Below the pieces are notes generated by a model that was not told where the DNA came from, did not search any database, and saw nothing but the letters and a program-made list of their open reading frames with translations. The position numbers and the translations under genes were made by a program. 64,000 nt of DNA from Thinopyrum elongatum (Eukaryota > Streptophyta > Magnoliopsida > Poales > Poaceae), in assembly GCA_011799875.1 (NCBI GenBank), contig CM022300.1, forward strand, positions 232,076,903 to 232,140,902, in the 5' to 3' direction. Each line of letters starts with the position of its first letter. Within the stretch, counting starts at the first letter, position 1. Positions 54,220-64,000 of this stretch are shown piece after piece.

Positions 54220-55662
54220 TCATAGTTTGAATAATGTTAGTTTGAACATTAATAGGCGTACCTGACATATAATGCTTAATTCTTTATCCATTGACCACCT
54301 TTGGATTAGTGCCTTTGGCATTATTAATCTTAATGGCTCTAGAATGATAAACTTCCTCAATGATGTATGGTCCTTCTCGTTTAGAAAGAAGTTTTCCTGC
54401 AAAAAATCTAAAACGAGAATTGTATAATAGAACATACTCATCCACTTTGAATTCCCATTTTTGGATTCTTTTGTCATGCCATCTTTTAACATTTTCTTTA
54501 AACAATTTGGCATTTTCATAAGCTTGGGTTCTTCATTCATCCAACGAGCTAATATCAAATAACCTATTTTCTCCGGCAAGTTTAAAATCATAATTGAGTT
54601 CTTTAATTGCCTAATATGCTTTATGTTCTAACTCAAGAGGTAACTGACATGCTTTTCAATAAACCATTTTGTAAGGACACATACCCATAGGATTTTTATA
54701 AGCAGTTCTATAGGCCCGTAATGCATCATCTAATTTCTTAGACCAAATCTTTCGAGAACTGTTGACAGTCTTTTGCAAAATTAACTTTATTTCTCTATTG
54801 CTTAGTTCAACTTGACCACTAGACTGAGGGTGATAAGGAGATGCAATTCTATGATTGACATCATATTTAGCAAGCAGTTTACGGAATGTGCCATGAATAA
54901 TGTGTGAACCACCATCAGTCATTAAATATCTAGGGACTCCAAACCTCAGGAAGATAACTTCTTTAAGCATTTTAATAGAAGTGTTGTGATCAGCACTACT
55001 AGTTGGAATAGCTTCTACCACTTAGTGACATAATCAACAGAAACTAAAATATGTGTATACCCATTATAGGAAGGAAAAGGTCCCATATAATCAAAGCCCC
55101 AAACATCAAATGGTTCAATGGCAAGTGAATAATTCATAGGCATTTCTTAACGTCTACCAATATTACCAATTCTTTGGCATTCATCACAAGATAAGAAAAA
55201 CTTACGAGCATCCTTGAAAAGAGTAGGCCAATAAAAACCAGATTGTAATACCTTGTGTGCAGTTCTGTCTCCCGGATGGTGTCCTCCATAAGCCTCGGAG
55301 TGACACATCCGTAGGATTTGTTCCTGTTCATGCACAGGTATACGACGTCTAATAATACCATCTACTCCTTCTTTACAAAGGTGTGGGTCATCCCAAAAGT
55401 AATGCCTTAAATCATAGAAGAACTTTTTCTTTTGTTGGTATGTGAAACTAGCAGGTATAAATTTAGCAACAATGTAATTAGCATAGTCTGCATACCAAGG
55501 AGTATTGCGAGAAGCATTTATGATAGCTAGTTGTTCATTAGGAAAACTATCATCAATAGGTAGTGGGTCATCAAGAATATTTTCTAACCTAGACAAGTTA
55601 TCAGCTACGGGATTCTCAGCTCCCTTCCTATCAGTAATATGCAAGTCAAACTCTTGTAGCAA
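54220..55662 (-). pseudogene. A2 integrase
   Basis: Zinc region [17 protein letters not shown] and CDECQRIG (about 55170-55280). Core with YLMTDGGSHIIHGTF and SPYHPQSSGQVELSNREI (54790-54920); the first Asp block lies in 55022-55133. The C-terminal part at 54220-54591 has KVDEYVLLYNSRFRF-type sequence in one frame. Stops near 55147, 55020 and 54655 break it. Confidence 0.85.
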
Positions 55663-57109
55663 AAGAACCCACCTAATGAGTCTAGGTTTAGCATCTTTCT
55701 TTTCATAATGTATTTAATAGCAGCATGATCGGTGTGAACAATTACTTTAGAATCAACTATGTAAGATTTGAATTTATCACAAGCAAACACAACTGCTAGA
55801 AATTCTTTCTCAGTAATAGCATAATTTCTTTCAGCACTGTCTAGAGTTTTACTAGCATAATGGATAACATTTAATTTCTTATCAACTCTTTGTCCTAAAA
55901 CAGCACCAACATCATAATCACTAGCATCACACATAATTTCAAAACACAAGTTCCAATCAGGTGGTTGAACAATAGGTGCAAAGGTCAGAGCTTTCTTAAG
56001 TGTTTCAAAGGCTTCTACACAATCATCATCAAAGACAAATGGAACATCTTTTTGCAAGAGATTAGTAAGAGGCCTAGAAATTTTAGAGAAGTCTTTAATA
56101 AATCTCCTATAGAACCCAACATGACCAGGGAAACTTCTTATACCTTTACTATCTTTAGAACATGGCATTTTCTCAATTGCATCAACTTAAGCTTTGTCTA
56201 CTTCAATACCTCCTTCAGAAATTTTATGCCCCAAGACAATACCTTCATTCACCATAAAGTGGCACTTCTCCCAATTCAAGACAAGATTAGTCTGTTCACA
56301 TCTCTGCAAAACTCGATCAAGGTTGCTTAAGCAATCATGAAAAGATGTTCCGTAAATGGAAAAATCATCCATGAAAACCTAACCAATATTTTCACAAAAG
56401 TCAGAGAATATAGTAGTCATACATCTTTGAAAGGTAGCAGGTGCATTGCATAAACCAAAATACATACGTCTATAAGCATAAGTTCCAAAAGGGCAAGTAA
56501 AAGTGGTTTTCTCTTTACCAGATTGTGATACAGGTATTTGAGAGAAACCAGAATATCCATCAAGGAAGCAGAAGTGTGTGTGTGTGTGTGTGTGTGCTTA
56601 GATAGTCTTTCTAACATTTGATCAATGACAGGCAAGGGTTAATGGTCTTTTCTGGTATCTTTGTTTAATTTTCTAAAATCAATTATCATCCTATAACCAG
56701 TTATAATTCTTTGTGGAATAAGCTCATTTTTATCATTAGGAACAACAGTAATGCCTCATTTCTTAGGAACACAATGAGTGGGACTTACCCATCTACTATC
56801 AACTATAGGATAAATTATACCTACTTCCATAAGATTTAATATTTCAGTTCTTACCACTTCCTTCATCTTAGGATTTAATCGTTGTTGATGATCAACAACT
56901 GGTTTAGCATTAGGTTCCATATTAATCTTGTGCTGACATAGAGTGGGACCAATTCCCTTAAGATCATCAAGAGTATATCCAATAGCAGTACGGTGCTTCC
57001 TCAGAGTTTTAAGTAATCTCTTTTCTTCATGCTCTGAAAGGTTAGCACTAATAATAACAGGATATATCTTATTTTCATCAGGATAAGCATATTTCAGTGT
57101 ATCACACAA
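55605..57109 (-). pseudogene. A2 reverse transcriptase and RNase H
   Basis: N-terminal RT block GIGPTLCQHKINMEPNAKP (56800-57109), stop at 56756-56758, a (TG)11 tract at 56574-56596 just before the first catalytic Asp, then the active-site box FMDD (about 56368) in VFMDDFSIYGTSFHDCL and GIVLGHKISEGGIEVDKA. RNase H with CFEIMCDASDYDVGAVLGQ and KEFLAVVFACDKF. Stops near 56640, 56375 and 56185. The catalytic box itself is intact. Confidence 0.87.
56574..56596. repeat. (TG)11 microsatellite inside A2 RT
   Basis: Replaces the codons that normally encode S-Y-F-C-F-like residues after LERL and shifts the frame. Confidence 0.9.
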
Positions 57110-57216
57110 TTATTTTAAGTCAAACACAGGATCACCTTCAGGTGGAGGAGGACCTCCTAGAGTTTCAACAAGCAAATTGTGTTTAAGAATAGGTGGCTGA
57201 TCAAAGAACATCTTAT

Positions 57217-57920
57217 CTATTTCATTTCTTTAATGCAAGTGCATATATCATTTTCATGATCCAGCAAATGTTGTTCTAATGGATCAGTAGGAGGTACGGC
57301 AATAGAAGCAAGACCAATTATTTCATCCTTACTAGGCAATTCTTTATCATGAGGTTGTCTATGAAACTTAGAGAAATTAAACTCATGAAACACATCACCA
57401 AAGTTAACACTGGTAGTTTCTTTAGCGCAATCAATCTTAGCATTAATTGTGTTCAAGAAAGTTCTACCAAATATTATGGGACAAAAATCAAATTGTGGAG
57501 AACCAAGAACTAGAAAATTAGTAGGGTATTTTATTTTTCCCACAAAAGACTTCAACATCTCTAACAATCCCAAGCGGTGAGATAGTGTCTCTATTCGCAA
57601 GCATAATAGTAACACCAATATATTCCATTTCAACAGGTGCAATATCATTCATAATTTCTTGATATAAGGTAAATGGGATAGCACTAACACTAGCACCCAA
57701 ATCACATAAGCCATGATAACAATGATCTCCTATTTTAACAGAGACAATAGGCATGCCAACCACACGCTTATTCTTATCTTTAGTATCGGGTTTAGCAATT
57801 CTAGCAGCTTCACCATAGAAGTAAATAACATGCCCACCAATATTATCGACCAAGAGATCTTTAACCATAGCAACACTAGGTTCAACTTTAATTTGTTCAG
57901 AGGGTCTAGGTTCTCTAATA
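57217..57920 (-). pseudogene. A2 aspartic protease and linker
   Basis: GLCDLGASVSAIPFTLYQEI at about 57670-57720; the active-site Asp is followed by L-G-A-S, the Athila style. Upstream is KVEPSVAMVKDLLVDNI. The frame changes near 57540, and the C-terminal part includes FCPIIFGRTFLNTINAKIDC. The MITE at 57921-58179 separates it from gag. Confidence 0.8.
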
Positions 57921-58179
57921 CTCCCTTCGTTCCTAAATATAGGGTGTATAGTTTTTGGCACGAAAATTAAAGAACGCACATGGAGGAAAAATTTCACAAG
58001 TTTTGGGCGATATTACACCTGACTAATTGACATGAGAAAATAGAGGAGCTTGCCTGATATACGGAAATGTAATCAAATTCCTAAAAAAATTAACGAAACG
58101 AGTGGTGCAACGCAATACACCTTTTATTTTGGTTTTTTTCTCAAAAATCTATACACCTTATATCAAGGAAAGGAGGGAA
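57921..58179. mobile_element. Stowaway-like MITE (Tc1/Mariner)
   Basis: 259 bp, starts CTCCCTTCGTTCCTAAATAT and ends with GGAAAGGAGGGAA; the ends pair over about 30 bp with mismatches, up to GGTGTATAG/CTATACACC. TA flanks at 57919-57920 and 58180-58181 are the expected duplication. Confidence 0.88.
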
Positions 58180-58181
58180 TA

Positions 58182-59153
58182 TTTCTTTTGTTAACCATAG
58201 TTGAAACCTTAGCATCTTCCTTTATCCTTTTCAATTAAGTAGTAGGCATAATTGGGTCAACATTATAAATGATAGTTTCATCTTTAACTATAACGGGCTC
58301 CTCAATATTTTATTTAATAGTGGATGATATTTAAACCATTTCTCGTTAGAGAGATCAACATGAGTGGCAAATGATTCACGAAAGGAGGCTACTATCTCAG
58401 AGTCAAGTCCACATTTAGTGCTAAACTTGTGAAAAGCATCGGTATCCATAAAAGATTTAACACAACCGAACTTAAGCGTTATACCTGACTCATTACCTTT
58501 GTCGAGTTCCCAATCTTCAGAGTTGTGTTTAATTCTTTCTAGAAGATCCCATCTGAATTCAATAGTTATCCTCATAAAAGAGCCAGTCGAAGAAGAATCG
58601 AGCATGTTTTGATTATCATAAGAAAGCCGAGCATAAAACTTTTGTAAGATAATTTCTTTTGAGAGCTCATGATTGGGGCATGTATACATCATATACTTAA
58701 GCCTCCCCAAGCTTGAGCGATACTTTCTCCTTCACGAGCCCAAAAATTATATATATAATTCCGATCACGATGAACTATATGCATAGGATAAAAGTTTTGA
58801 TGAAATTCCAATTTCAGTCGATTCCAAACCCAAGCTCCAATATCATCACATAGCCTATACCATGTTAATTCCTTTCCACCAAAATACAAAGGGAAGAACT
58901 TCTTATTAACTTCATCTCCAGGTAAACCTGCAAGCTTAAATAATCCACAAACTTCATCCACATTGATTAGGTGCATATCAGGATGTAATGTTCCATCTCC
59001 TACATAAGGATTACCTAGCAGTTTCTCTATAATACCCGAAGGAATCTCATAATAAATATTTTCTGTAGGTGCAGCAGGTTGAGGGGCAACTCTTTGTGCT
59101 TTTGGTCGAGGTGAAGATACCCTGAACAAACCCCTCAAAGGATTGTTTTCCAT
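58182..59153 (-). pseudogene. A2 Gag
   Basis: ATG at 59153 (MENNPLRGLFRVSSPRPK). Blocks typical of Athila-type Gag: GDEVNKKFFPLYFGGKELTW, FHQNFYPMHIVHRDRNYIYN and FWAREGESIAQAW, then MMYTCPNHELSKEIILQKFY in another frame (58288-58710). A short frame change near 58690 splits it. No zinc knuckle seen. Confidence 0.85.
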
Positions 59154-59228
59154 GGTAACAAGTAACAGTAAATTTCAGCACGTAATATAATTTTTCCTTA
59201 CAAATTCCACTCACCAAAAGCGCTTCAC

Positions 59229-59246
59229 TCCCCGGCAACGGCGCCA
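59229..59246 (-). other. A2 primer-binding site (tRNA-Asp)
   Basis: The minus strand reads TGGCGCCGTTGCCGGGGA, complementary over 18 bases to the 3' end of plant tRNA-Asp (GUC) as I remember it. It lies 14 bp from the LTR end. Confidence 0.8.
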
Positions 59247-59260
59247 AAAAAGATTCTTAA

Positions 59261-60779
59261 TGACCCACAAGTATAGGGGGTAAATCATACTCCTTTCCAT
59301 AAGTAAGAGTGTCGAACCCAACGAGGAGTAGAAGGAAATGACAAGCGGTTTTTAGCAAGGTATTTTCTGCAAGCACTGAAATTGTCGGTAACAGATAGTT
59401 TGGTAGCAAGATAATTTGTAACAACTGACAAGCAGCAAGAGTAAAAATAAGTGCAGCATGGTAGCCCAATCATTTTTGTTGCAAAGGACAGGCCGGAACA
59501 ATCTCTTATAATAAGAAAAACATTCTTGTGGACGCACGTGAATTTCATCTAGTCACTTTCATAATGTTTGTTTCATTCGCGTTCGCTACTTTGATCATTT
59601 GATATGTGGGTGGACCGATGCTTGGGTGCTGTTCTTACTTGAACAAACCTCCCACTTATGATTAACCCCTCTCGCAAGCATCTGTAACTATGAAAGAAGA
59701 ATTAATACGAAATCTAACCATAGCATTAAACATATGGATCCAAATTAGCCCCTTATGGAATAGCGCATAAACTAGAGTTTAAGCTTCTGTCACTCTAGCA
59801 ACCCATCATCTAAAAACTACTCCACAATGCATTACCTTAGGCCCAAAGATGGTGAAGTGTCATGTAGTCGACATTCACAAAACACCACTAAGGGAATCAC
59901 AACATACATATCATCAAAATATCAATCGAATACCGAATTCACATGATTACTTATGGCAAGACTTCTCCCATGTCCTCAAGAACATAAGCCACTACTCACA
60001 AATCATATTCATTCTCAAGATCAGAGGGATATTAAATAGCATAATGGATCTGAACATATAATCTTCCACCAAATAAACTAACTAGAATCAACTACAAGAT
60101 GTGATCAACACTACTAGTCATCCATAGGTACCAATCTGAGGTTTTGATACAAAGATTGAACAAAAGAGATGAACTAGGGTTTGAGATGAGATGGTGTTGG
60201 TGAAGATGTTGATGAAGATTGATCCTCCCATGATGACAGGGTTGTTGGTGATGACGATGCCATCGATTTCCCCCTCCCGGAGGGAAGTATCCCCGGCGGA
60301 ATCGCTCCACCGGAGAGGAAAAAGTGCTCCTGCCCAAGTTCCGCCTCGAGACGGTGGCGCTTCATCCAGAAATTCTTCTCCTTATTTTTCCTAGGGAAAA
60401 TGGGCATATATACCAGAAGATGGGCACCGGAGGCTAGCTAGGGGCCCCATTACCCACCAGGGCACGCCAGGGGGGCTAGGCGGGCCCTGGTGCCTAGTGG
60501 GCCCTTGGGTGGCCCCCTCTGGTATTTCTTTTCTCCAATAATTTTTATATATTCCAAAATAAATCTCTATGATATTTCAGCTCATTTGGAGATATTTAGA
60601 ATAGGTATCTCTGACGTAGCTTTTTCAGGTCCAAAATTCGAGTTGTCGGCAATCCCCCTCTTCATGTAAACCTTGCATATTAAGAGAGAAAAGGCATTAG
60701 AATTGCTTCACAAAATGTTATATTGATTAAAAACTCTATAAATAGCAGTTGGAAAACATGATGCAAAATGGACATGTCA
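59261..60779 (-). repeat. A2 5' LTR
   Basis: 1519 bp, minus strand TGACATGTCCATTTTGCATC...GGGTCA. TATATATG at 60416-60422. Its outer 650 bp match 51136-51784. Small plus ORFs inside (for example 59849-60061) are not genes. Confidence 0.85.
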
Positions 60780-61701
60780 GTGAAGCACCCCCTCACGCAT
60801 CTCAATGGCTTGAGGGTGTTTCATCACCTCTGGTATGTAGGGGTTGATGACCTTCTCGTAGAACTTGTCCTTGGAGGAGCTTGGTGGAGCCATGACGATC
60901 TAGATCTGTCAGAAAAGTAGCACGAAACAAGAACAGAGGCTATTTCTGTGAGATGTGGTCAAAACATCCGAGATTATATACAAAGAATTTTTATCTTGCA
61001 AAACAAGTATTCCTGAACAAAACCGGAGTCGGGAAGGCACACGAGGAGCCCACAAGCCAGCAGGGGTAGGCCCAAGGGGTGGGCGCGCCCAAGTGCCTTG
61101 TGGGTGCCTGGCGTGTCCCCTCGGCTGTTTCTTATTTTGGTATTTTTTTCTAATATTCTAAAACGGACACAAAATATTTTTATGGAACTTTTGGAGTTGG
61201 TTTACTTATCGTATCACATACCTATTCCTTTTCAGGGTTCTGGAGTGTTCTGGAAGGTCTCTCTTATGTGTTCCTCCGGTGTCATAGTTTGAATAATGTT
61301 AGTTTCGACATTAATAGGTGTACCTAATATCTAATGCTTAATTCTTTGTCCATTGACCACCCTCGGATTAGTGCCTTCGGAGTTGTTTATCTTAATAGCT
61401 CCAGAACGATAAAATTCTTCGATGATATGCGGTCCTTCCCATTTAGAGAAAAGTTTTCCTACAAAGAATCTGAAACGAGAGTTGTACAATAGAACATACT
61501 CATCCACTTTGAATTCCCATTTTTGAATTCTTTTATCATGCCATCTTTTAACTTTTTTAAACAACTTGGCATTCTAATATGATTGGGTTCTCCACTCATG
61601 TAACGAGCTAATATCAGATAACCTCTTCTCATCAGCAAGTTTGAAATCATAATTAAGTTCTTTAATTGCCCAATATGCTTTATGTTCTAGCTCAAGAGGT
61701 A
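60780..61701 (-). mobile_element. A3: fragment of a second Athila-type copy
   Basis: Corresponds to A2 53717-54650: start of the downstream ORF (ATG 60893), LTR-like segment with TATA (60975-60980), and integrase C-terminus (61331-61650, VDEYVLLYNSRFRFFVGKLF). It is interrupted by the A2 5' LTR on the left and by the G5 LTR on the right. Clearly diverged from A2, so it is not a simple duplication of it. Confidence 0.85.
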
Positions 61702-62026
61702 TGTCGGATTCGGGGCTCCGCAGACCCAAGAAAGATTCGAACTCTGGGGTGCGTGCGAAGAACTCGATCTCCCCAGTCTGCCAACCCGTCAATCTCACGG
61801 CCTAGCTCGATGAACTGGAAGGAAAAGGAACACGGCAGTTTACCCAGGTTCGGGCCACCTTGCGGTGTAATACCCTACCCCTGCTTTGTGAGGGATTGGC
61901 CTCGCGATGGGCTGAGGATGAACTAGTACAGGGGAAGAACTACCTCAGGAGGTCTGTTCCTGTGTGGGTGTGAGCTGGTGAGGGTTCGGATGGTCCGATC
62001 CCCATTCATGGTGGTGGCTAGGCTAT
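61702..62026 (-). repeat. G5: LTR fragment of the G3 family
   Basis: Starts TGTCGGATTCGGGGCTCCG on the plus strand, like G3 at 11349, and carries TTTACCCAGGTTCGGGCC at 61839-61856. Cut by D2 at 62027 after 325 bp. Confidence 0.8.
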
Positions 62027-62640
62027 CACTACTAGGGAAAACCTTATACACAGAGGTATAGCAGCAGCGCTGGTCAAAACTAAGCATTAATGCTACTTAG
62101 TAGTAGCGCTCGTCACAAAAGCACGCTACAACTATAGTTGTAGCAGTAGCGCCTCTGCGCAAAAAAGCGCTACTACTATAATTCCCACAGTGTTGCTGGT
62201 AGGCTAGGAATAGTAGTAGCGAGCCTGTGTGAAACACGCTATTGCTAAGTGCGGTGTAGCAGCGCGTTTCTATGGTAGAGCGCTACTGCTAAGAAAAAGA
62301 AAATAAGTAGAAAAATTAATAGAAAAATAAATGAAAATGAAAGAAATAGAAAAAGGAGAAAAGAAAAAAAGAAAAAGAAAAGAAAAAGAGAAATAGAGGA
62401 GAAAGGCATAGCAGTAGCGCTTGTTCTCACAAAGCGCTATAGCTAATTTAGCAGTAGCGCTTTTCTGGTCACGCGCTATAGCTAAGTTCCTTAGATAAAA
62501 GGAAAAGAAAAAGAAAAATAAATAGCTGCTTCCAGTAGCAGTAGTGTGTTTTAGTGGAAAGAGCTATAGCTACCTTAGCTATAGCGCGTTTTCCTTGCCA
62601 GTGCTACTGCTAGTTTGACTTAACCACACGCGTGGGCTCC
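62027..62640. repeat. D2 subterminal repeats and purine tract
   Basis: At least twelve AGCAGTAGCGC or AGCGCTACTGCT type words in both orientations (near 62069, 62140, 62160, 62280, 62410, 62452 and 62605), interrupted by an A/G-only-like tract at 62290-62405. The minus ORF read across that tract (Phe/Leu-rich) is an artefact. Confidence 0.85.
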
Positions 62641-62645
62641 AAATT

Positions 62646-62952
62646 TTGCTAAGTCCTTTTCCCCCTCTCCCCTTCTCCCCCCACCCTCGCCCACTGTCGA
62701 TCTGTCTCTACCGTCGATCGCCCCTGCGCCCGAGCCACGCGCCCCTGGAGCCACAACCTCGTTCGCTCCTCGCCACCCATGCTCCCTCGTCGCCCCTTCC
62801 TCCGTCGCCATCACCGGAGTCGCGCGCCATCGCCGCCACCGGAGCAGCGCGCCCCCGGAGCCAGCTCGTCCGCTCCTCGCCGCCCCTGCCTCCCTCGATG
62901 CCACTGCCTCCCCGCAACCGTTCCCCCGAGCCACCCTCAATGCCCTCCTCTC
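62646..62952 (+). CDS. D2 possible first exon, Pro/Ser/Arg-rich
   Basis: GC-rich stretch open in more than one frame; the 103-codon frame 62646-62957 (MLSPFPPLPFSPHPRPLS) is low complexity. A donor-like CTCTCTGTAAGCC follows near 62953. It may be the leader exon of the transposon gene; the reading frame cannot be fixed. Confidence 0.3.
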
Positions 62953-63910
62953 TGTAAGCCCCACCCCTCCTCTCTAGGTTAATTAACTTAGGTGAATTTA
63001 GTTATAAACCCGAGGAATTAGCAGTAGTGGTACTAGTAGATGTTAATTAGATTAACTTAGGTTAATTAGGTTAGGGCAGTAGAGTAGCAGCATACAACAG
63101 GACCCTAGGAATTAACTTAGGTTAATTAGGTTAGGGCAGTAGTGGTACTAGTAGATGTTAATTAGATGTTTTTTAGTTAGGGAAGTAGGGTTTTACTAGG
63201 TTAATTAGGTGAAGTTAAATGAATGACCTAAATGAATGAAATTAGTAGTTAACTGAATTTTTAGGACAAATTTGTATATGCTTAAGTACTTAACTAAATA
63301 TTATTTTTAGGACAAACTTGTATATGCTTAAGTAGTTAACTAAATATATTATAGGGTTGTATATATAGTTGCTTAAGTACTTATATAGTTGTTCTGCACC
63401 CAATGTATGCTTAAGTAGTTGTATAATTCCTAGGGTTCATCAATGGGTGCTTAAGTAGTTGTAGATGCTTAAGTAGCTAGCTAGGGTTCATCTAATTAGT
63501 TAGTACTTGTAGATGCTTAAGTACTAGGGCAGTAGGGTTAGGGCAGTAGGGTTTAACTAGATGTTAATTAGGGCAGTAGGGTTTATTTTAGAGAAAAAAT
63601 TCAGTATAAAAATATAAATTTCTATCAGTGTTGCAAGTGTACTAGGTTCCTAATTTTTACTGATTTTTTATTATGACAGAAATTTAGGACATAATTTGAA
63701 TTGACTTCTAGGGTTCATAATTTGAAATTTGTGCAGATTTTCTTGAAGTGTCAAACATTGAAGTGGTCATGATATATGCAAATTCCTCAATTGTGTTTGC
63801 TCATGTTTATCTACTATTGTAGTTGCTCATGTACATGTTCTTAAGTGGTCCTGTTATATGCAACATTGAAGTGGTTCGATTGTGCCCAAGTGGCCTTTTG
63901 TTGTTTGCAG
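62953..63910 (+). other. D2 presumed intron, AT-rich with short repeats
   Basis: No gene. Words such as TTAGGTTAATTAGGTTAGGG (63057 and 63117), GTAGTGGTACTAGTAGATG (63024 and 63138) and CTTAAGTAGTT recur many times. Ends in the acceptor TTGTTTGCAG. Confidence 0.45.
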
Positions 63911-63976
63911 GGCATGATTCCGAGTGGCCTATGTTTTGCCGGAATGTTGATTCATTTCCGTTTCGGCAAATTTCAG
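63911..63976 (+). CDS. D2 short internal exon
   Basis: 66 bp between TTTGCAG and CAG-GTGCTC, 22 open codons (GMIPSGLCFAGMLIHF at the start). I recall this segment in transcripts of this CACTA family; the rest of the gene lies outside the window. Confidence 0.35.
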
Positions 63977-64000
63977 GTGCTCAATTTGTCCACTTTTTAG

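Larger units (their letters stand above)
51136..60779 (-). mobile_element. A2: Athila-type Gypsy element
   Basis: On the minus strand: 5' LTR (59261-60779), tRNA-Asp primer site, gag, protease (with an inserted MITE), RT/RNase H, integrase, an LTR-like segment, a downstream ORF, a hairpin, polypurine tract and a partial 3' LTR (51136-51784). tRNA-Asp priming and an ORF after pol are Athila features. Pol has several stops. The 3' LTR is cut by the G4 right LTR, and the lost part is not found on the other side of G4. Confidence 0.9.
62027..64000. mobile_element. D2: left part of a CACTA element
   Basis: Starts CACTACTAGGGAAAACC inside the G5 LTR (candidate 3-bp duplication TAT, 62024-62026; the other end is outside the window). 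A dense subterminal region follows, then exon-like and intron-like DNA running past the window end. The terminus and the AGCAGTAGCGC words match a common wheat CACTA family as I remember it. Confidence 0.85.

Noticed and set aside
59229..59246. tRNA gene
   Set aside because: Only the 3' end complement of tRNA-Asp is present; it is a primer-binding site next to an LTR.
62245..62430. Minus ORF rich in Phe and Leu, resembling a membrane protein
   Set aside because: It is the translation of a polypurine tract.
1..64000. Any ordinary host gene
   Set aside because: All sizeable ORFs fall inside transposon borders; no conserved housekeeping or signalling domain outside them was seen.

Overview
This window looks like intergenic DNA from a large grass genome, most likely Triticeae (wheat, Aegilops, barley or a relative). 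I see no ordinary host gene, rRNA or tRNA gene. Almost every base can be assigned to nested transposable elements: Gypsy elements of the Tat type (with antisense additional ORFs) and Athila type (tRNA-Asp primer site), one Copia-like element, two CACTA DNA transposons and one Stowaway-like MITE. The assignment to Triticeae is inference from recalled LTR families; no database was searched.

Layout, left to right. G1 (1-6535, minus): Gypsy copy with LTR, gag and protease but no RT or integrase, plus an antisense additional ORF. G2 (6536-10552, minus): antisense ORF, leader, PBS and 5' LTR; gag-pol missing. G3 (10553-12228, minus): gag start, PBS and 5' LTR. A1 (12229-16987, plus): 3' part of an Athila-type element with an open ORF of 233 codons, hairpins, polypurine tract and LTR. 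G4 (16988-51135, plus): a Tat-type Gypsy element whose gag is split by two insertions: Copia-like C1 (18724-28521, TSD TCGCT) and CACTA D1 (29367-40399, TSD CGG). Its pol follows, riddled with stops, then a long antisense ORF region and the 3' LTR. A2 (51136-60779, minus): Athila-type element with gag, protease, RT, integrase and a downstream ORF. A3 (60780-61701) is a fragment of a second related copy. G5 (61702-62026) is an LTR piece. D2 (62027 to the window end) is the left end of another CACTA element.

The most interesting part is D1, an 11-kb CACTA element with no recognisable transposase but with several cellular-type ORFs: a truncated DEDDy 3'-5' exonuclease-like ORF, an Arg/Ala-rich ORF behind a clear TATA box, a Pro/Ala-rich ORF, an intact Ala-rich ORF of 197 codons with an internal duplication, and an intact spliced B3-domain-like gene (155 codons). 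Between them lies a six-copy tandem array with a strikingly constant 504-bp period, and a 247-bp array sits upstream of the B3 coding exons. The two complete ORFs contrast with the decayed pol of the surrounding G4.

A second theme is secondary promoters. Both Athila copies (A2, A3) carry an LTR-like segment with a TATA box about 85 bp before the downstream ORF. Copia-like C1 repeats its LTR motif TCGGT-N4-ACCGA in front of its second ORF. G4 has a minus-strand TATA box placed to drive its antisense ORF. These are sequence observations; expression is inferred. Most disabling changes in G4 and C1 are single-base stops that C-to-T or G-to-A changes could explain, as expected for methylated, silenced repeats.
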